Shown one piece after another: positions 19,221 to 28,983 of a DNA stretch of 64,000 nucleotides (its first letter is position 1; each line of letters opens with the position of its first letter). The notes under the pieces were generated by a model. That model saw only the letters and a list, made by a program, of their open reading frames with translations. It was not told the origin of the DNA and searched no databases. The position numbers and the translations under genes are program-made. Origin of the DNA: Robertmurraya kyonggiensis (GTDB lineage Bacteria; Bacillota; Bacilli; Bacillales; Cytobacillaceae); NCBI RefSeq assembly GCF_005116465.1, contig NZ_SWBM01000004.1, forward strand, positions 186,001 through 250,000, written 5' to 3'.

Positions 19221-19270
19221 ATAAGCTCAGTCAAGGTGAGTGTTGTTTACATTGAAAAATAGGAGAAAAA

Positions 19271-19447
19271 ATTCCGCCTGACTTAAGAACTCTACCTATT
19301 TCTCTATAAATAAGCGGAATTTGTCTGGTAAAGCTAGACATTTTTCATGATTTTAAGGTTTTTTAGATCATTTTAACGGAAAATCTCCGCCTATTTCATC
19401 TGATATCTATTAATTCTTCAAGATAGACGGAATTTGTCCGGTTAAAG
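19271..19447. repeat. Two tandem copies of a hairpin-forming repeat
   Basis: Copy one (19271-19333) runs from ATTCCGCCTGA to TAAGCGGAATTTGTCTGG, and copy two (19376-19447) from TCTCCGCCTATT to TAGACGGAATTTGTCCGG. Each can fold because TTCCGC or CCGCCTAT pairs with the GCGGAA or AGACGGA block. Both are followed by TAAAG. They fill most of the 319-base gap between nadK2 and the RarD-like gene, and no gene is visible there. Confidence 0.7.
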
Positions 19448-19503
19448 TGGTTTCATCACCTGTCGAAGAGCAAAAATTGAACAATAACAGAGTCTATAAA
19501 CAA

Positions 19504-19535
19504 AAAAATCGAGTGAGCGAATCACTCGATTTTTG
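19504..19535 (-). terminator. Terminator of the RarD-like gene
   Basis: AAATCGAGTGA pairs with TCACTCGATTT around a five-base loop, next to the stop codon at 19540. Confidence 0.85.
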
Positions 19536-19539
19536 TTAG

Positions 19540-20472
19540 TTATAGGCCAAGCCCATTGCCTTTTTTGGATTTTAGACCAAAGTGCACAAATAGTTTCGTT
19601 TTAGATAAGGAATAGACGGTTAAAGCACCCCAAATAAACATAAATGCTAGAAGATGAGCCTTTGAGAACGTCTCATTATAAAGAAATACTCCTAGTATTA
19701 AAGTAAGTGTCGGGGCAATATACTGGATGAATCCAAGCATTGATAACGGAATCTTTTGTGCGCCTTTTGCAAAATACAAAAGTGGTAGAGCTGTTGCTAA
19801 ACCAGAACCCATTAACAATAAATCGGTCGAAATCGATACAGATAAAAAGGCTTGGTTTCCTTGCACAAATAAGAAAATGATATATGCAAGCGCAATTGGC
19901 GTAACAGCCATCGTTTCCAAAGTTAAACCAATTGAAGAGTCTACCTTGATTAATTTTTTCGCTAAGCCATAGAACCCAAATGAAAAAGCTAAAGCGAGTG
20001 AAATCCACGGGATTTGTCCATAAGAAATGCTTAGGATAACTACCCCGATTATCGCCATGAAAAACGATACATATTGAGCAGGAGAAAGCTTTTCTTTTAA
20101 GAATAAGACTCCTAATAAAACACTGACTAGAGGATTAATATAATAGCCTAGGCTAGCCTGAATCATTTGGTCATGATTGACTGCCCAAATATAGACGAAC
20201 CAGTTGCCACTTATTAATAAAGAGGCAATCACCAATGCCCATAGTCGCTTTTGATTATCCTTTAACCCTTTTAAGGTAGTCATGAATGGGGTCCATTTTT
20301 TTGTTATAAGAAGTAGTAAGACCATTAAAATAAATGCCCACACAATTCTGCTTGCTAAAATTTCATCGGCACCGACATCACTAAGGAACTTCCAATAAAT
20401 CGGTAGAAGTCCCCAAAGTACATAGGAAATCCCCGCTTGTATCGCTCCGGACTTAATTTCATTATCTTTCAT
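19540..20472 (-). CDS. RarD-like EamA/DMT-family permease
   Basis: This is a hydrophobic protein of about 310 residues with ten predicted transmembrane helices in two EamA repeats. The N-terminal AGISYVLWGLLPIYWKFL and the segment SLGYYINPLVSVLLGVLFLKE (read in two parts) are typical of RarD proteins. The substrate is unknown. I chose the ATG at 20472, nine bases after GAGG; another ATG at 20478 is too close to it. Confidence 0.85.
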   Translation of the reverse strand: MKDNEIKSGAIQAGISYVLWGLLPIYWKFLSDVGADEILASRIVWAFILMVLLLLITKKWTPFMTTLKGLKDNQKRLWALVIASLLISGNWFVYIWAVNHDQMIQASLGYYINPLVSVLLGVLFLKEKLSPAQYVSFFMAIIGVVILSISYGQIPWISLALAFSFGFYGLAKKLIKVDSSIGLTLETMAVTPIALAYIIFLFVQGNQAFLSVSISTDLLLMGSGLATALPLLYFAKGAQKIPLSMLGFIQYIAPTLTLILGVFLYNETFSKAHLLAFMFIWGALTVYSLSKTKLFVHFGLKSKKGNGLGL

Positions 20473-20583
20473 TATCATTTGCCTCGATTCTTTCTATTCT
20501 CGAAATATATCCATTATAACGAGTCTAGGCAGATATCTCCATTCCTTTTGCTCGAAAAAGGCAAACTATTTTTTGGCATAATT

Positions 20584-22173
20584 CTAAGCCCTCTCAAATA
20601 CGACTTCTCCACCGATAACCGTCCTATCGACTTGTATGCGAGAAATATCATGCGGATCAATATTAAAAATATTTTCAGCAAGAATCGTGAAATCTGCTAA
20701 AAATCCTTTTTGGATCATTCCTCGGTCTTCCTCATGACAAGCAGCCATTGCACTCCCTTTCGTATATAAGCAAACTGCCTCATAAACAGATAGGGACTCA
20801 TTTGGTTGATAGGCTACCCTTTCCATGTCAAAAGGATTTGTCCTCGTAACAGCAGCCTGTATGCCAAGTAATGGAGCTATTTCTTCCACAGGTGCGTCTG
20901 AACCACCTGCACAATGAAGATGCTCCTTTAAGGTTTTCCAGGCGTAACAATATTCCATATGGTCTTCACCGACTCGCTCGATAACCCAAGGAAAGTCAGA
21001 GGCAACAAAGCTCGGTTGGATATCCAAGATCACAGGAAGCTTTTTTGCTCGCTCAATAAGATCTAGTCTTAGAATCTGAGCATGAATCAAGCGGTCTATG
21101 CCTGCTCCTTTCAAAGGATGTTCTTCAATCGCCTGAAGCACCATTTCAAATGCTAAATCACCAATCGCATGGATGGCTACTGGCATATCTAACTCTCTCG
21201 CTCTTGCTACAAGTTCATTAAGTTCGTTTTGTGGAAATATCGCGACTCCATTGGTTGTCGGGTCATCTGCATAAGGGTGGCTCAACAACGCCGTTCTTCC
21301 ACCCAATGATCCATCTGTGAAAATCTTGATAGCACCAAACTCAATCCATTTGCTCCCCTTTAAAAAAGAACTACCTGCAGACTCGAAATCGTTCATGACC
21401 TCATGATTAACTAACAGATGAGCCCGAAGCTTATTCCCTTCTTTCTCAATTACCTCTTGAAAAAGTTTATAGGTATCCTCAAATCCGTTATAATAGGCGA
21501 GGTCCTCCGTATGTACTCCTGTTAATCCTTTTTGATGAGCATCTGCAATGGCAGTCCGCAATGCTTTTTTTAAATAGTCCTCTGAAGGATTGGGTACAGC
21601 ATTCAAAATTAAATCTTGAGCATTTTCCTTGAAGATTCCATTCAGTTCGCCATCCAGATCCTTACCAAACACTCCTCCAGGAGGACATTCTGAATGCTTA
21701 TTAATGGAAGCTTCCTTTAATGCCACTGAGTTGACTACCATCGCATGACGGCAGACCCTTTTTAACAAAACAGGATGATCGGGAACCACTTCATCAAGCT
21801 CACTTCGGACAATTGGTACTGGCTCGTCCCATTGATTTTCGTTCCAACCTTCACCAATGACCCATTCACCGTCTTCTAACTTCATAGCGTACTCTCTAAC
21901 CGCTTGTAAGACTTCCTGCTTGGAGTGATAGGAAGACAAATCTAGCCGAACCAACTTTTCACCGTGACCTATTAAATGAATATGGCTGTCGACAAAACCT
22001 GGGAACATCGTACTCCCATTTAAGTTATGTTTGATTGTGATATTAAAAGAATTCTCTAGCTCTTCAATAGAACCAAGTCCGATGATTTTATCTCCTTCGG
22101 TTACTACCGCTTCAACGAGATGCCCTTCTTCTTGAAGTGTATAAATAGAACAACCATACCAAAGTGTAGCCAT
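20584..22173 (-). CDS. ytcJ: YtcJ-like amidohydrolase (family 3)
   Basis: The 529-residue enzyme is a metal-dependent amidohydrolase. The metal motif FVDSHIHLIGHG lies near residue 60, a carboxylated-lysine or alternate ligand region follows, and IHAIGD is near 335. A late Asp in GGSDAPVE (about 450) completes the site. Members act on exocyclic amide or carbamate bonds, and the substrate here is unknown. The start at ATG 22173 follows GGAGG by eight bases. Length and position match B. subtilis YtcJ. Confidence 0.88.
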   Translation of the reverse strand: MATLWYGCSIYTLQEEGHLVEAVVTEGDKIIGLGSIEELENSFNITIKHNLNGSTMFPGFVDSHIHLIGHGEKLVRLDLSSYHSKQEVLQAVREYAMKLEDGEWVIGEGWNENQWDEPVPIVRSELDEVVPDHPVLLKRVCRHAMVVNSVALKEASINKHSECPPGGVFGKDLDGELNGIFKENAQDLILNAVPNPSEDYLKKALRTAIADAHQKGLTGVHTEDLAYYNGFEDTYKLFQEVIEKEGNKLRAHLLVNHEVMNDFESAGSSFLKGSKWIEFGAIKIFTDGSLGGRTALLSHPYADDPTTNGVAIFPQNELNELVARARELDMPVAIHAIGDLAFEMVLQAIEEHPLKGAGIDRLIHAQILRLDLIERAKKLPVILDIQPSFVASDFPWVIERVGEDHMEYCYAWKTLKEHLHCAGGSDAPVEEIAPLLGIQAAVTRTNPFDMERVAYQPNESLSVYEAVCLYTKGSAMAACHEEDRGMIQKGFLADFTILAENIFNIDPHDISRIQVDRTVIGGEVVFERA

Positions 22174-22206
22174 GATCACATTCCTCCTTTTTACATAAAA
22201 ATAATA

Positions 22207-22232
22207 ATGCAGACGAAAGGTCTCGTCTGCAT
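22207..22232 (-). terminator. Terminator of ytcI
   Basis: A perfect ten-base-pair stem ATGCAGACGA with TCGTCTGCAT and a six-base loop follows the ytcI stop codon. Confidence 0.85.
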
Positions 22233-22246
22233 GTAGGTTTTCTATA

Positions 22247-23833
22247 TTAATTCTGCTCGGCTAGTTCTAATTCCTTCTGCCTTAATTCAACTCTTCTAAT
22301 TTTACCTGAAGTGGTTTTCGGTAAGTCTGAGACAAATTCTATTTTTCGAGGATACTTGTAAGGAGCTGTTAATCCTTTAACATGGTCCTGTAACTCTTGA
22401 ACAAGATTTGGATTTTCCGCATCTACACCGTCTTTTAAAACGATAAAGGCTTTTACTACATTGCCTCTTGTTTCATCTGGACTCGCTACAACCGCGCATT
22501 CCTTAACAGACGGATGTTTAACAAGGGCATCTTCTACCTCAAACGGTCCGATTGTATAACCAGAGCTTATAATAATATCATCGCCGCGCCCTTCAAACCA
22601 GAAATAGCCTTCCTCATCCTTCTTCGCTCTATCACCTGTAACATAGTAGTCGCCACGGAACTGCATGGCTGTTCTCTCAGGATCCTTATAATAATGCTTA
22701 AATAGTGCAGGAGTCTCGATATGAACAGCAATATCTCCTACTTCACCAGGAGCACATGGTTTTCCGGTTTCGTCGATTATTTCCACAGTATTTCCAGGGA
22801 TTGGTTTGCCCATTGAGCCAGCTTTTAGTTCCATTCCTTTCGTGATCCCGACTAGCAGTGTATTTTCCGTTTGGCCATAGCCATCTCGAACCTCTAAATT
22901 GAAGTATTTCTTGAATGTATCAATAACGTTTCTGTTTAAAGGTTCCCCAGCAGATACAGCACTGCGGAGATTCGATAATGTATATTCTTCTAGATTTTCA
23001 ACTTTTGCCATTAAACGATATTCTGTTGGTGTACAACAAAGGACATTCACCGAATATTTTTCAAGGAGTTGTAAATATTTATTCGGTTCAAATTTTCCAT
23101 GATAGACAAAGCCAGTTGCTCCCGAACCAAGCACCGATAAGAATGGACTCCAAATCCACTTTTGCCAGCCTGGACCAGCTGTTGCCCAAACCGTATCTCC
23201 TTCTTCAATACAAAGCCAGTTTGGAGTAGCTGCTCTTAAATGGGCATAAGCCCATCCATGCGTGTGCACAACCCCTTTGGGATTCCCCGTGGTTCCTGAG
23301 GTATAAGAAAGAAACGCCATATCCTCTTTATCTGTAGTAGCCAGTGCTAATTCAGGTGACGCCAGTTCCATTTCTTTATCTAAATGAATCCATCCAGGTG
23401 CTTTCTCCCCTACAACAAATTTGGAAAGCTGGTCTCCCCCTACAATATCCTTCATTTGATCGACATAAAGATGATAGCTAATAATCGCTTTCACATCGCC
23501 ATGTGTGACCCGATATTGGAGATCCTTTGTCCGCAGCATTTCTGAGCTCGGAATAACAACAAGACCACTTTTCAAAGCTGCTATGTATACTTGGTAAGCA
23601 TCAATTAATCTAGGGACAATAATTAAAACGACATCGCCTTTTTCTAGTCCACTATTTAAGAAGACATTTCCAATTCGATTGGCATTCTCAATTAATTGTT
23701 TGTAAGTTATTTCTTGTGTAGAGCCATCCTCAGATTCCCATTTTAGAGCAAGTCGATTTGGATCCTCCGCAAACTTTTCCATTTCTGAGACGAGATTATA
23801 ATTACTTGGTGCTAAAAGGTCTTCTCTCTTCAT
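22247..23833 (-). CDS. ytcI: Acyl-CoA synthetase (YtcI/MbcS type)
   Basis: The 528-residue enzyme of the ANL superfamily activates a short or medium carboxylic acid to its CoA thioester through an acyl-adenylate. The P-loop-like motif YTSGTTGNPKG is at residues 177-187, and DGYGQTE and YVTGDRA follow. The catalytic lysine, also a common acetylation site, is Lys511 in PKTTSGKIRR. I placed the start at ATG 23833 because it gives the best spacing to GGGGGA; ATG 23836 is also possible. Confidence 0.88.
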   Translation of the reverse strand: MKREDLLAPSNYNLVSEMEKFAEDPNRLALKWESEDGSTQEITYKQLIENANRIGNVFLNSGLEKGDVVLIIVPRLIDAYQVYIAALKSGLVVIPSSEMLRTKDLQYRVTHGDVKAIISYHLYVDQMKDIVGGDQLSKFVVGEKAPGWIHLDKEMELASPELALATTDKEDMAFLSYTSGTTGNPKGVVHTHGWAYAHLRAATPNWLCIEEGDTVWATAGPGWQKWIWSPFLSVLGSGATGFVYHGKFEPNKYLQLLEKYSVNVLCCTPTEYRLMAKVENLEEYTLSNLRSAVSAGEPLNRNVIDTFKKYFNLEVRDGYGQTENTLLVGITKGMELKAGSMGKPIPGNTVEIIDETGKPCAPGEVGDIAVHIETPALFKHYYKDPERTAMQFRGDYYVTGDRAKKDEEGYFWFEGRGDDIIISSGYTIGPFEVEDALVKHPSVKECAVVASPDETRGNVVKAFIVLKDGVDAENPNLVQELQDHVKGLTAPYKYPRKIEFVSDLPKTTSGKIRRVELRQKELELAEQN

Positions 23834-23969
23834 CATGATTCCCCCGTTCATTTTGAATTAAGTCGGCTAAAAATTGTTATCTAGTCATAATAGTTAGTTG
23901 TAATACTATCTTACATTTTTTCAAATATAATTTCTATATTTAATTTTCAGAATTTAATTGGACTAAAAA

Positions 23970-23995
23970 AAGAAGCGGGCCAAAACCCGCTTCTT
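23970..23995 (-). terminator. Terminator of the SASP gene
   Basis: A perfect ten-base-pair stem AAGAAGCGGG with CCCGCTTCTT lies just downstream of the small acid-soluble protein gene. Confidence 0.9.
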
Positions 23996-24017
23996 GTAGC
24001 CATTTTATTTATTTGTA

Positions 24018-24221
24018 TTATTTGAAGCCTCCACCTAATTGTGATTCAGCCATTGAAACAAGACGCTTTGTAATTTCTCCCCCAACTGAACCGTTAGCAC
24101 GAGAAGTTGTATCAGCTCCAAGATTTACACCAAATTCAGAAGCAATCTCATACTTCATTTGGTCAAGAGCTTGTTGAGCACCAGAAACTAATAATTGGTT
24201 TGAGCTGCTGTTGTTTGCCAT
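24018..24221 (-). CDS. Alpha/beta-type small acid-soluble spore protein
   Basis: This is a 67-residue DNA-binding spore protein. The GPR protease recognition region ([10 protein letters not shown]) and the C-terminal motif [16 protein letters not shown] are both present. It coats spore DNA and supplies amino acids on germination. AAGGAGGTGAT precedes the ATG. A sigma-G promoter lies upstream, and in B. subtilis sspA has the same place beside thiI. Confidence 0.95.
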   Translation of the reverse strand: MANNSSSNQLLVSGAQQALDQMKYEIASEFGVNLGADTTSRANGSVGGEITKRLVSMAESQLGGGFK

Positions 24222-24244
24222 AGGATATCACCTCCTTGTGAATA

Positions 24245-24275
24245 TAGAATGTGTTATCCGTATGACCTTCATTCA
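24245..24275 (-). promoter_or_regulatory. Sigma-G type promoter for the SASP gene
   Basis: On the minus strand the -35 element TGAATG (24270-24275) and -10 element CATTCTA (24245-24251) are separated by 18 bases. The -10 fits the sigma-G/sigma-F pattern CATNNTA exactly. Expression in the forespore is expected. Confidence 0.7.
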
Positions 24276-24330
24276 ATTTAAGTGTTGGTAATTGTTCACA
24301 AAAAAGGTTTTTATTTTATGCATAAGAACA

Positions 24331-24478
24331 AAAGCACAAGCGCCTTGCTCAGCCCCGACAGCTGCTTGCGGACCCAGTGTGTCCGACAGCTGCTTGCGGA
24401 CCCAGTGGGTCTGAAGCGACCAATGAAAAATTGAACTTTATTTTTCAAAAGAGGGGCTAGGCGCTGGAGCTAAACGTA
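24331..24478. repeat. Dispersed repeat with an internal 28-bp tandem duplication
   Basis: This is a GC-rich element starting CACAAGCGCCTTGC and ending TAGGCGCTGGAGCTAAAC, of the same family as 6755-6906. Inside it, a 28-base unit beginning CCGACAGCTGCTTGCGGACC is repeated head to tail (24355-24382 and 24383-24410) with one base difference. No gene is visible in this 313-base gap beyond the SASP promoter. Confidence 0.78.
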
Positions 24479-24535
24479 GACACACTTAATAAAAAAGTAA
24501 TCCACAAAAGCGAAATCTATAATTTCCTATTAAAA

Positions 24536-25738
24536 TTAAAAAAGATCGTCAATCTCTTCTTTCACCTTTGGACTAATGTGAATTGTTTCTGTTCCTTCAA
24601 CCGCTTCCTTAATAAGTGGTTCAAAATCAACAAAGCTCTCGTAATACTCAACTTTGTCCTTTTTCGGTTTCGTTTTCGGTGAAGCTGGAACAAACACGGT
24701 ACAGCAATCCTCAAATGGTTGGATCGAAATATCATGTGTATCGATGTCTCGAGCAATTTTGATGATGTCCGTTTTATCCATCATAATCAATGGTCGTAAA
24801 ATCGGCGTAGACGTCACATCATTAATCGCAAACATGCTTTCTAACGTCTGACTAGCCACCTGTCCTAAGCTTTCCCCTGTGACTATTGCTAGCGCCTCAT
24901 GTCTTTCACGTAAAGCGTCTGTGATGCGCAGCATCAACCTTCTTGTTGTCGTCATTGTGTAATTTTCTGGCACCTGCTTATGGATTAATTGCTGTGTCGC
25001 CGTAAATGGAACAACATGAAGGGTAAAATAACCTCCGTTTGCTTTCGCCAATTTTTCAGCTAGCTCAATAACCTTTTGTTTTGAACGTTCACTTGTAAAC
25101 GGCGGGCTAAAGAAATGAACTGCTTCAATTTCTAATCCGCGCTTCATGGCTAAAAATCCAGCTACCGGGCTATCAATTCCACCTGAAAGCATAAGCATGG
25201 CCTTCCCACTTGAACCAATCGGAAGACCGCCCGCTCCAGTGATATTTTCGCAGGATAAATAGGTCGCTTCTTCACGAACTTCCACACGTAGATCGATATC
25301 AGGATTTTTCACATCGACTTTCAAATTCGGAACATTTTTTAACAAATGAGCACCAAGGGTATGATTCAACTCATTTGTATCTAGAGCATACGTTTTATCC
25401 GCTCTTCTAGCGGAAATCTTAAAGGTTTTTCCCTCTTCATACACTTCTTGAAATAATTGAAGCGCAGCATCCTTCATTTCTTCAATCTCTTTGCTTGTTT
25501 TTACCGCTGGACTGAATGAGGATATCCCAAATATCCCTCTAATTCTTTCAATAATTTCAGCACCATTTTCACCATTCAAAACGATGTACATACGTTCACG
25601 TTGACCTTGCACCTTCGCATTTGGAAAATCACTAATGGCCCGTTGAATACTTTTTTTCAACTTATCAACAAATAGATTGCGATTTCTTCCTTTTGTGGAA
25701 ATTTCACCGTAACGTATTAAAATCCGATCATAGTTCAT
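24536..25738 (-). CDS. thiI: tRNA 4-thiouridine synthase ThiI
   Basis: The 400-residue enzyme has an N-terminal ferredoxin-like region, a THUMP domain (about 60-165) and a PP-loop ATPase (SGGIDSPVAG, about 184-193). It uses sulfur from a cysteine desulfurase to make 4-thiouridine in tRNA and in thiamine synthesis. It lacks the C-terminal rhodanese domain, as is usual in Bacilli. The desulfurase gene precedes it with only one base between, so sulfur donor and acceptor are co-expressed. Confidence 0.95.
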   Translation of the reverse strand: MNYDRILIRYGEISTKGRNRNLFVDKLKKSIQRAISDFPNAKVQGQRERMYIVLNGENGAEIIERIRGIFGISSFSPAVKTSKEIEEMKDAALQLFQEVYEEGKTFKISARRADKTYALDTNELNHTLGAHLLKNVPNLKVDVKNPDIDLRVEVREEATYLSCENITGAGGLPIGSSGKAMLMLSGGIDSPVAGFLAMKRGLEIEAVHFFSPPFTSERSKQKVIELAEKLAKANGGYFTLHVVPFTATQQLIHKQVPENYTMTTTRRLMLRITDALRERHEALAIVTGESLGQVASQTLESMFAINDVTSTPILRPLIMMDKTDIIKIARDIDTHDISIQPFEDCCTVFVPASPKTKPKKDKVEYYESFVDFEPLIKEAVEGTETIHISPKVKEEIDDLF

Positions 25739-25739
25739 C

Positions 25740-26876
25740 TTAATTCATAACCTCTTTCAACTTATTTACCGTTTCTTTAATTGTCTTCACGACAAATAGT
25801 GCTTCCTCCATCGTATTTTCATACGATAGGCTAATTCTTAACGCACTTTTAGCGATATCTTCTGGTACGCCCATCGAGAGTAACGTACTGCTTGTTGCAT
25901 GTTTTTTAGAAGAGCAAGCACTGGTCGTAGAGACGTATATGCCCTTTTCCTCAAGGGCGTGTAGGAAGACCTCTGCCTTAAACCCTTTAATCGAAAAATT
26001 AATAATATGAGGAGCTGACCCCTGTGCTGGTGTATGAATCGTAATCTCTTCTATTTCTTGGATGCCCTTAATAACCGTTTCTTTTGTCTTAACGATATTT
26101 TGAAGAGACTTTTTCTCGTTTTCTAGCGTCATGCGCAGTGCCTTTGCTAGTGCCACAAAGCCTGCTACATTCTCTGTTCCACTCCGATATTTTCGTTCCT
26201 GTCCTCCCCCAGTTAATAGAGGAGAAATTTGGATCCCTTCACGAATATACAAGAAGCCTGTTCCTTTTAAGCCATGAAATTTATGAGCAGAAAAAGAACA
26301 TAAATCAACAAGATTCAAATCTAACGGAACTTTTCCTACTCCTTGGACATGGTCGACATGGAAAAGTATTTTTGGATAGTTTTTTAGCAAGCGACCAATT
26401 TCCTCAATTGGCTGAATGGTTCCTACTTCATTATTCACATGCATCACGGAAACTAAGATCGTATGTTGTGAAATAGCTTTCTCCATGTCCGCAACATTAA
26501 TTCTTCCTTCCTCGTCAACAGGAAGATAAGTAACATCAAATCCTAACTCCTCTAGTTGCTCGAATGTTTCCCGAACTGAAGCATGCTCAATTTCTGTCGT
26601 AATAATATGTTTACCTCTATTTTTATACATAAGAGCCGCACCCTTAACGGCTAGGTTATTACTCTCAGTTCCACCTGAAGTAAAAATAATTTCATTCGCT
26701 TTGATATGTAGAAGGTCAGCAATTTGTTTTCTAGCTTTAATCAGTAGTTTATCTGCTTCCCCACCAATACGATGTAGGGAAGAGGGGTTTCCGAAAAAAT
26801 CGGTGCTTACTTTTACAAAGGAATCAACCACTTCTTTATATGGTTTGGTGGTTGCACTGTTATCGAAATAAATCAT
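25740..26876 (-). CDS. Cysteine desulfurase partner of ThiI (NifZ/IscS-type)
   Basis: The 378-residue PLP enzyme starts with FDNSATTKPY. The PLP lysine lies in FSAHKFHGLKG (about 200), and the persulfide-forming cysteine in STTSACSSKKH (about 325). It donates sulfur, and the adjacent thiI is the obvious acceptor. In B. subtilis the equivalent gene is nifZ (iscSB). The start is the ATG at 26876 with AGGGGGA upstream. Confidence 0.93.
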   Translation of the reverse strand: MIYFDNSATTKPYKEVVDSFVKVSTDFFGNPSSLHRIGGEADKLLIKARKQIADLLHIKANEIIFTSGGTESNNLAVKGAALMYKNRGKHIITTEIEHASVRETFEQLEELGFDVTYLPVDEEGRINVADMEKAISQHTILVSVMHVNNEVGTIQPIEEIGRLLKNYPKILFHVDHVQGVGKVPLDLNLVDLCSFSAHKFHGLKGTGFLYIREGIQISPLLTGGGQERKYRSGTENVAGFVALAKALRMTLENEKKSLQNIVKTKETVIKGIQEIEEITIHTPAQGSAPHIINFSIKGFKAEVFLHALEEKGIYVSTTSACSSKKHATSSTLLSMGVPEDIAKSALRISLSYENTMEEALFVVKTIKETVNKLKEVMN

Positions 26877-26971
26877 TTCAAAATCCCCCTAGGAAAATCA
26901 CTTTCGCTAACAGTAAATGTTAACATATATCGATTCAATTGAAAATGAAGGTGTCCTCTGGCAAAGGGAAA

Positions 26972-26994
26972 GGCCCGCAAATTGATTGCGAGCC
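26972..26994 (-). terminator. Hairpin terminator after ezrA
   Basis: GGCCCGCAA and TTGCGAGCC form a short stem with one bulge. The T-run is interrupted, so the terminator is only moderate. Confidence 0.6.
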
Positions 26995-27000
26995 TCTTCT

Positions 27001-28695
27001 TTATAACACTTGCTCTTCTAGCATAGCTTGAATTCGTTTAAGAGAGCCTGGTTCTATTTCTTCAATAGCGGTAGCTGCTTGCTCTAGTGCAGCCTGATAG
27101 TCATAGCCTCTGAAGGATTTTTCCGCTTCTCTTAAGCCTCTATCTACTGTAGCGTAGCGGCTACGATAACGATTTCCATACTGGATGACTTTTTCCACCA
27201 ACATAACTGTTTCGATCATATCGTTCGTTATGTCGTAGGTTTTTTCCACATTTATTACTGCTAGCTCAAGCGCCTTTTGTACAGTTGGGATATCTAACGG
27301 CTTTTCTTCCAACCTTGCTTTGACTTCACTGATGCTTTCCTTTGATTCTTGGATCATTACCATGTAGTCTTCCGGTACACCAGGAATATTATTTTTAGAA
27401 GCAAGCTTAATCGTTTCTGCCATTTTTCGAGCCAGCTCCTGAACCTTTTCTCTAGCGGCAAGCTCATCTTTTCTTAACATTTGTAGCATCTCAAAGAATG
27501 TTGCAAATTCACCGTTAACCTGTTCAAGCTCTGCTTTAATATTGCTTAACTCAATTTTTAAAAGAGAATGTGCCGTCTCATCATTTTCAATTCTTGCTTC
27601 TAATAGTTCAAAACGCTTCATCAATTGGTGCAACAGCTTCTCCAGCTTACTTTGCTCTTCTAGCTTGCCTTGCGATAAATGATAGCTATGTTTGATTTCA
27701 TCGATTTCAGACTTAAGTGTTTCATCCGCTTGTTGAGTGAGCTCAAGCAATTGCTTTGTTTGCTCCTGATTTTCTATCAGGAATTGCTTCGCATTGACTT
27801 CCTCTTCTAATAAATCATAGAGAAGCTCGATGCCTTCCTTTAATTCCACAAGTCCGTTCTCTACTTCTTCTGTTTCTGTTTTTTCGAGGAATTGTTTATA
27901 TGTATCAAGGACAGTTTCAATTCTCTCTACTTCTTTATCTAATTGGATATGATCCAAAATGTAGCCCTGCTTGACCATTTCATCGTATCCTTCTTTTAGC
28001 TCTTGAAGCTGCGAAGGAATTTTTGACTGGCACTCTAGTAGCAGTTCCGGGATAATTTCTAATTTATTGCTTATTTCTTCAAGCCTCGTTTTAATCGAAA
28101 GGACAATTTCTCTGGCATTAAAATAATTTCCATTGCTCGTAAGCTCATCGAATTGTTGGAAGTTTACAATGATTTCATCAAGCTGTAACTCCAAATTTTT
28201 CTCTGCAATGCCATAGTTCCGATGATGAGTGAGAAGTTTCTTTTTACTCACACGATATATCTCTTTTAATTCCTCAATTTCATTACGGCTTTTTTCTTCA
28301 CTACCCACAAGGTCTTTAATTTCATCAATTAAAGCTTGAATATTCTCTTCTGTTTCAGTCAAATCTTTTTCAATCGCGTTTAAGATTTGTTTTGCTTTCT
28401 TAAAGCGATATTTATCAATATATTCCTCTGAGTCAAAAAGAAATTCTTCTACATCTGGAAGACCTGTTGTGACAATCTCGTCCCATTCTCTACGCCATTT
28501 CTCAAAAAGTTCTTCTGTCTGTCCAGTCATATTTAATTTTTTGACCTTAGACATCTCATCCAATACAGGACGATTCATCACATCAATTTTCCATGCTTCC
28601 AACCGGTCAATTTCTTTATAATATTTTTTCTTCATCACGTAACCAGTTATATATAAAATAAGAATTAAAACTAATCCAACGATAATAAATTCCAT
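27001..28695 (-). CDS. ezrA: Septation ring formation regulator EzrA
   Basis: The 564-residue protein has one N-terminal transmembrane helix (about 3-21), a short basic stretch, and then almost only long coiled-coil helices arranged like spectrin repeats. EzrA binds FtsZ, prevents extra polar Z-rings and helps recruit PBP1 to the septum. The length matches B. subtilis EzrA, as does its position between the desulfurase and hisJ. Confidence 0.95.
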   Translation of the reverse strand: MEFIIVGLVLILILYITGYVMKKKYYKEIDRLEAWKIDVMNRPVLDEMSKVKKLNMTGQTEELFEKWRREWDEIVTTGLPDVEEFLFDSEEYIDKYRFKKAKQILNAIEKDLTETEENIQALIDEIKDLVGSEEKSRNEIEELKEIYRVSKKKLLTHHRNYGIAEKNLELQLDEIIVNFQQFDELTSNGNYFNAREIVLSIKTRLEEISNKLEIIPELLLECQSKIPSQLQELKEGYDEMVKQGYILDHIQLDKEVERIETVLDTYKQFLEKTETEEVENGLVELKEGIELLYDLLEEEVNAKQFLIENQEQTKQLLELTQQADETLKSEIDEIKHSYHLSQGKLEEQSKLEKLLHQLMKRFELLEARIENDETAHSLLKIELSNIKAELEQVNGEFATFFEMLQMLRKDELAAREKVQELARKMAETIKLASKNNIPGVPEDYMVMIQESKESISEVKARLEEKPLDIPTVQKALELAVINVEKTYDITNDMIETVMLVEKVIQYGNRYRSRYATVDRGLREAEKSFRGYDYQAALEQAATAIEEIEPGSLKRIQAMLEEQVL

Positions 28696-28983
28696 TTTTA
28701 AGCCCCCTGTCCAGCTCCAATAACTTTAGTCTTTTATTGAACTAAATGCCTTCGCAATTACATTATTGGGCCTCAACCGAACATACATTTTTTATAGTAA
28801 TATATCAATTATAAATTCTCATACTTTTTCACTATGTTAAAACCGTTTTATGATGTGCATTTCAATGTTTTTATGATACCATGTAAACGACATTTTTTGA
28901 CTATTAATTTCAAAATTTTTGTATTCCCACCAGTATTTTTTCTTTTTTCGAACAGAAATTCGACTGTACGAGGAGGAACATAG

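Noticed and set aside
24355-24410. Two identical units that might suggest a CRISPR array
   Set aside because: The 28-base units are directly adjacent without spacers, and no cas genes are nearby.
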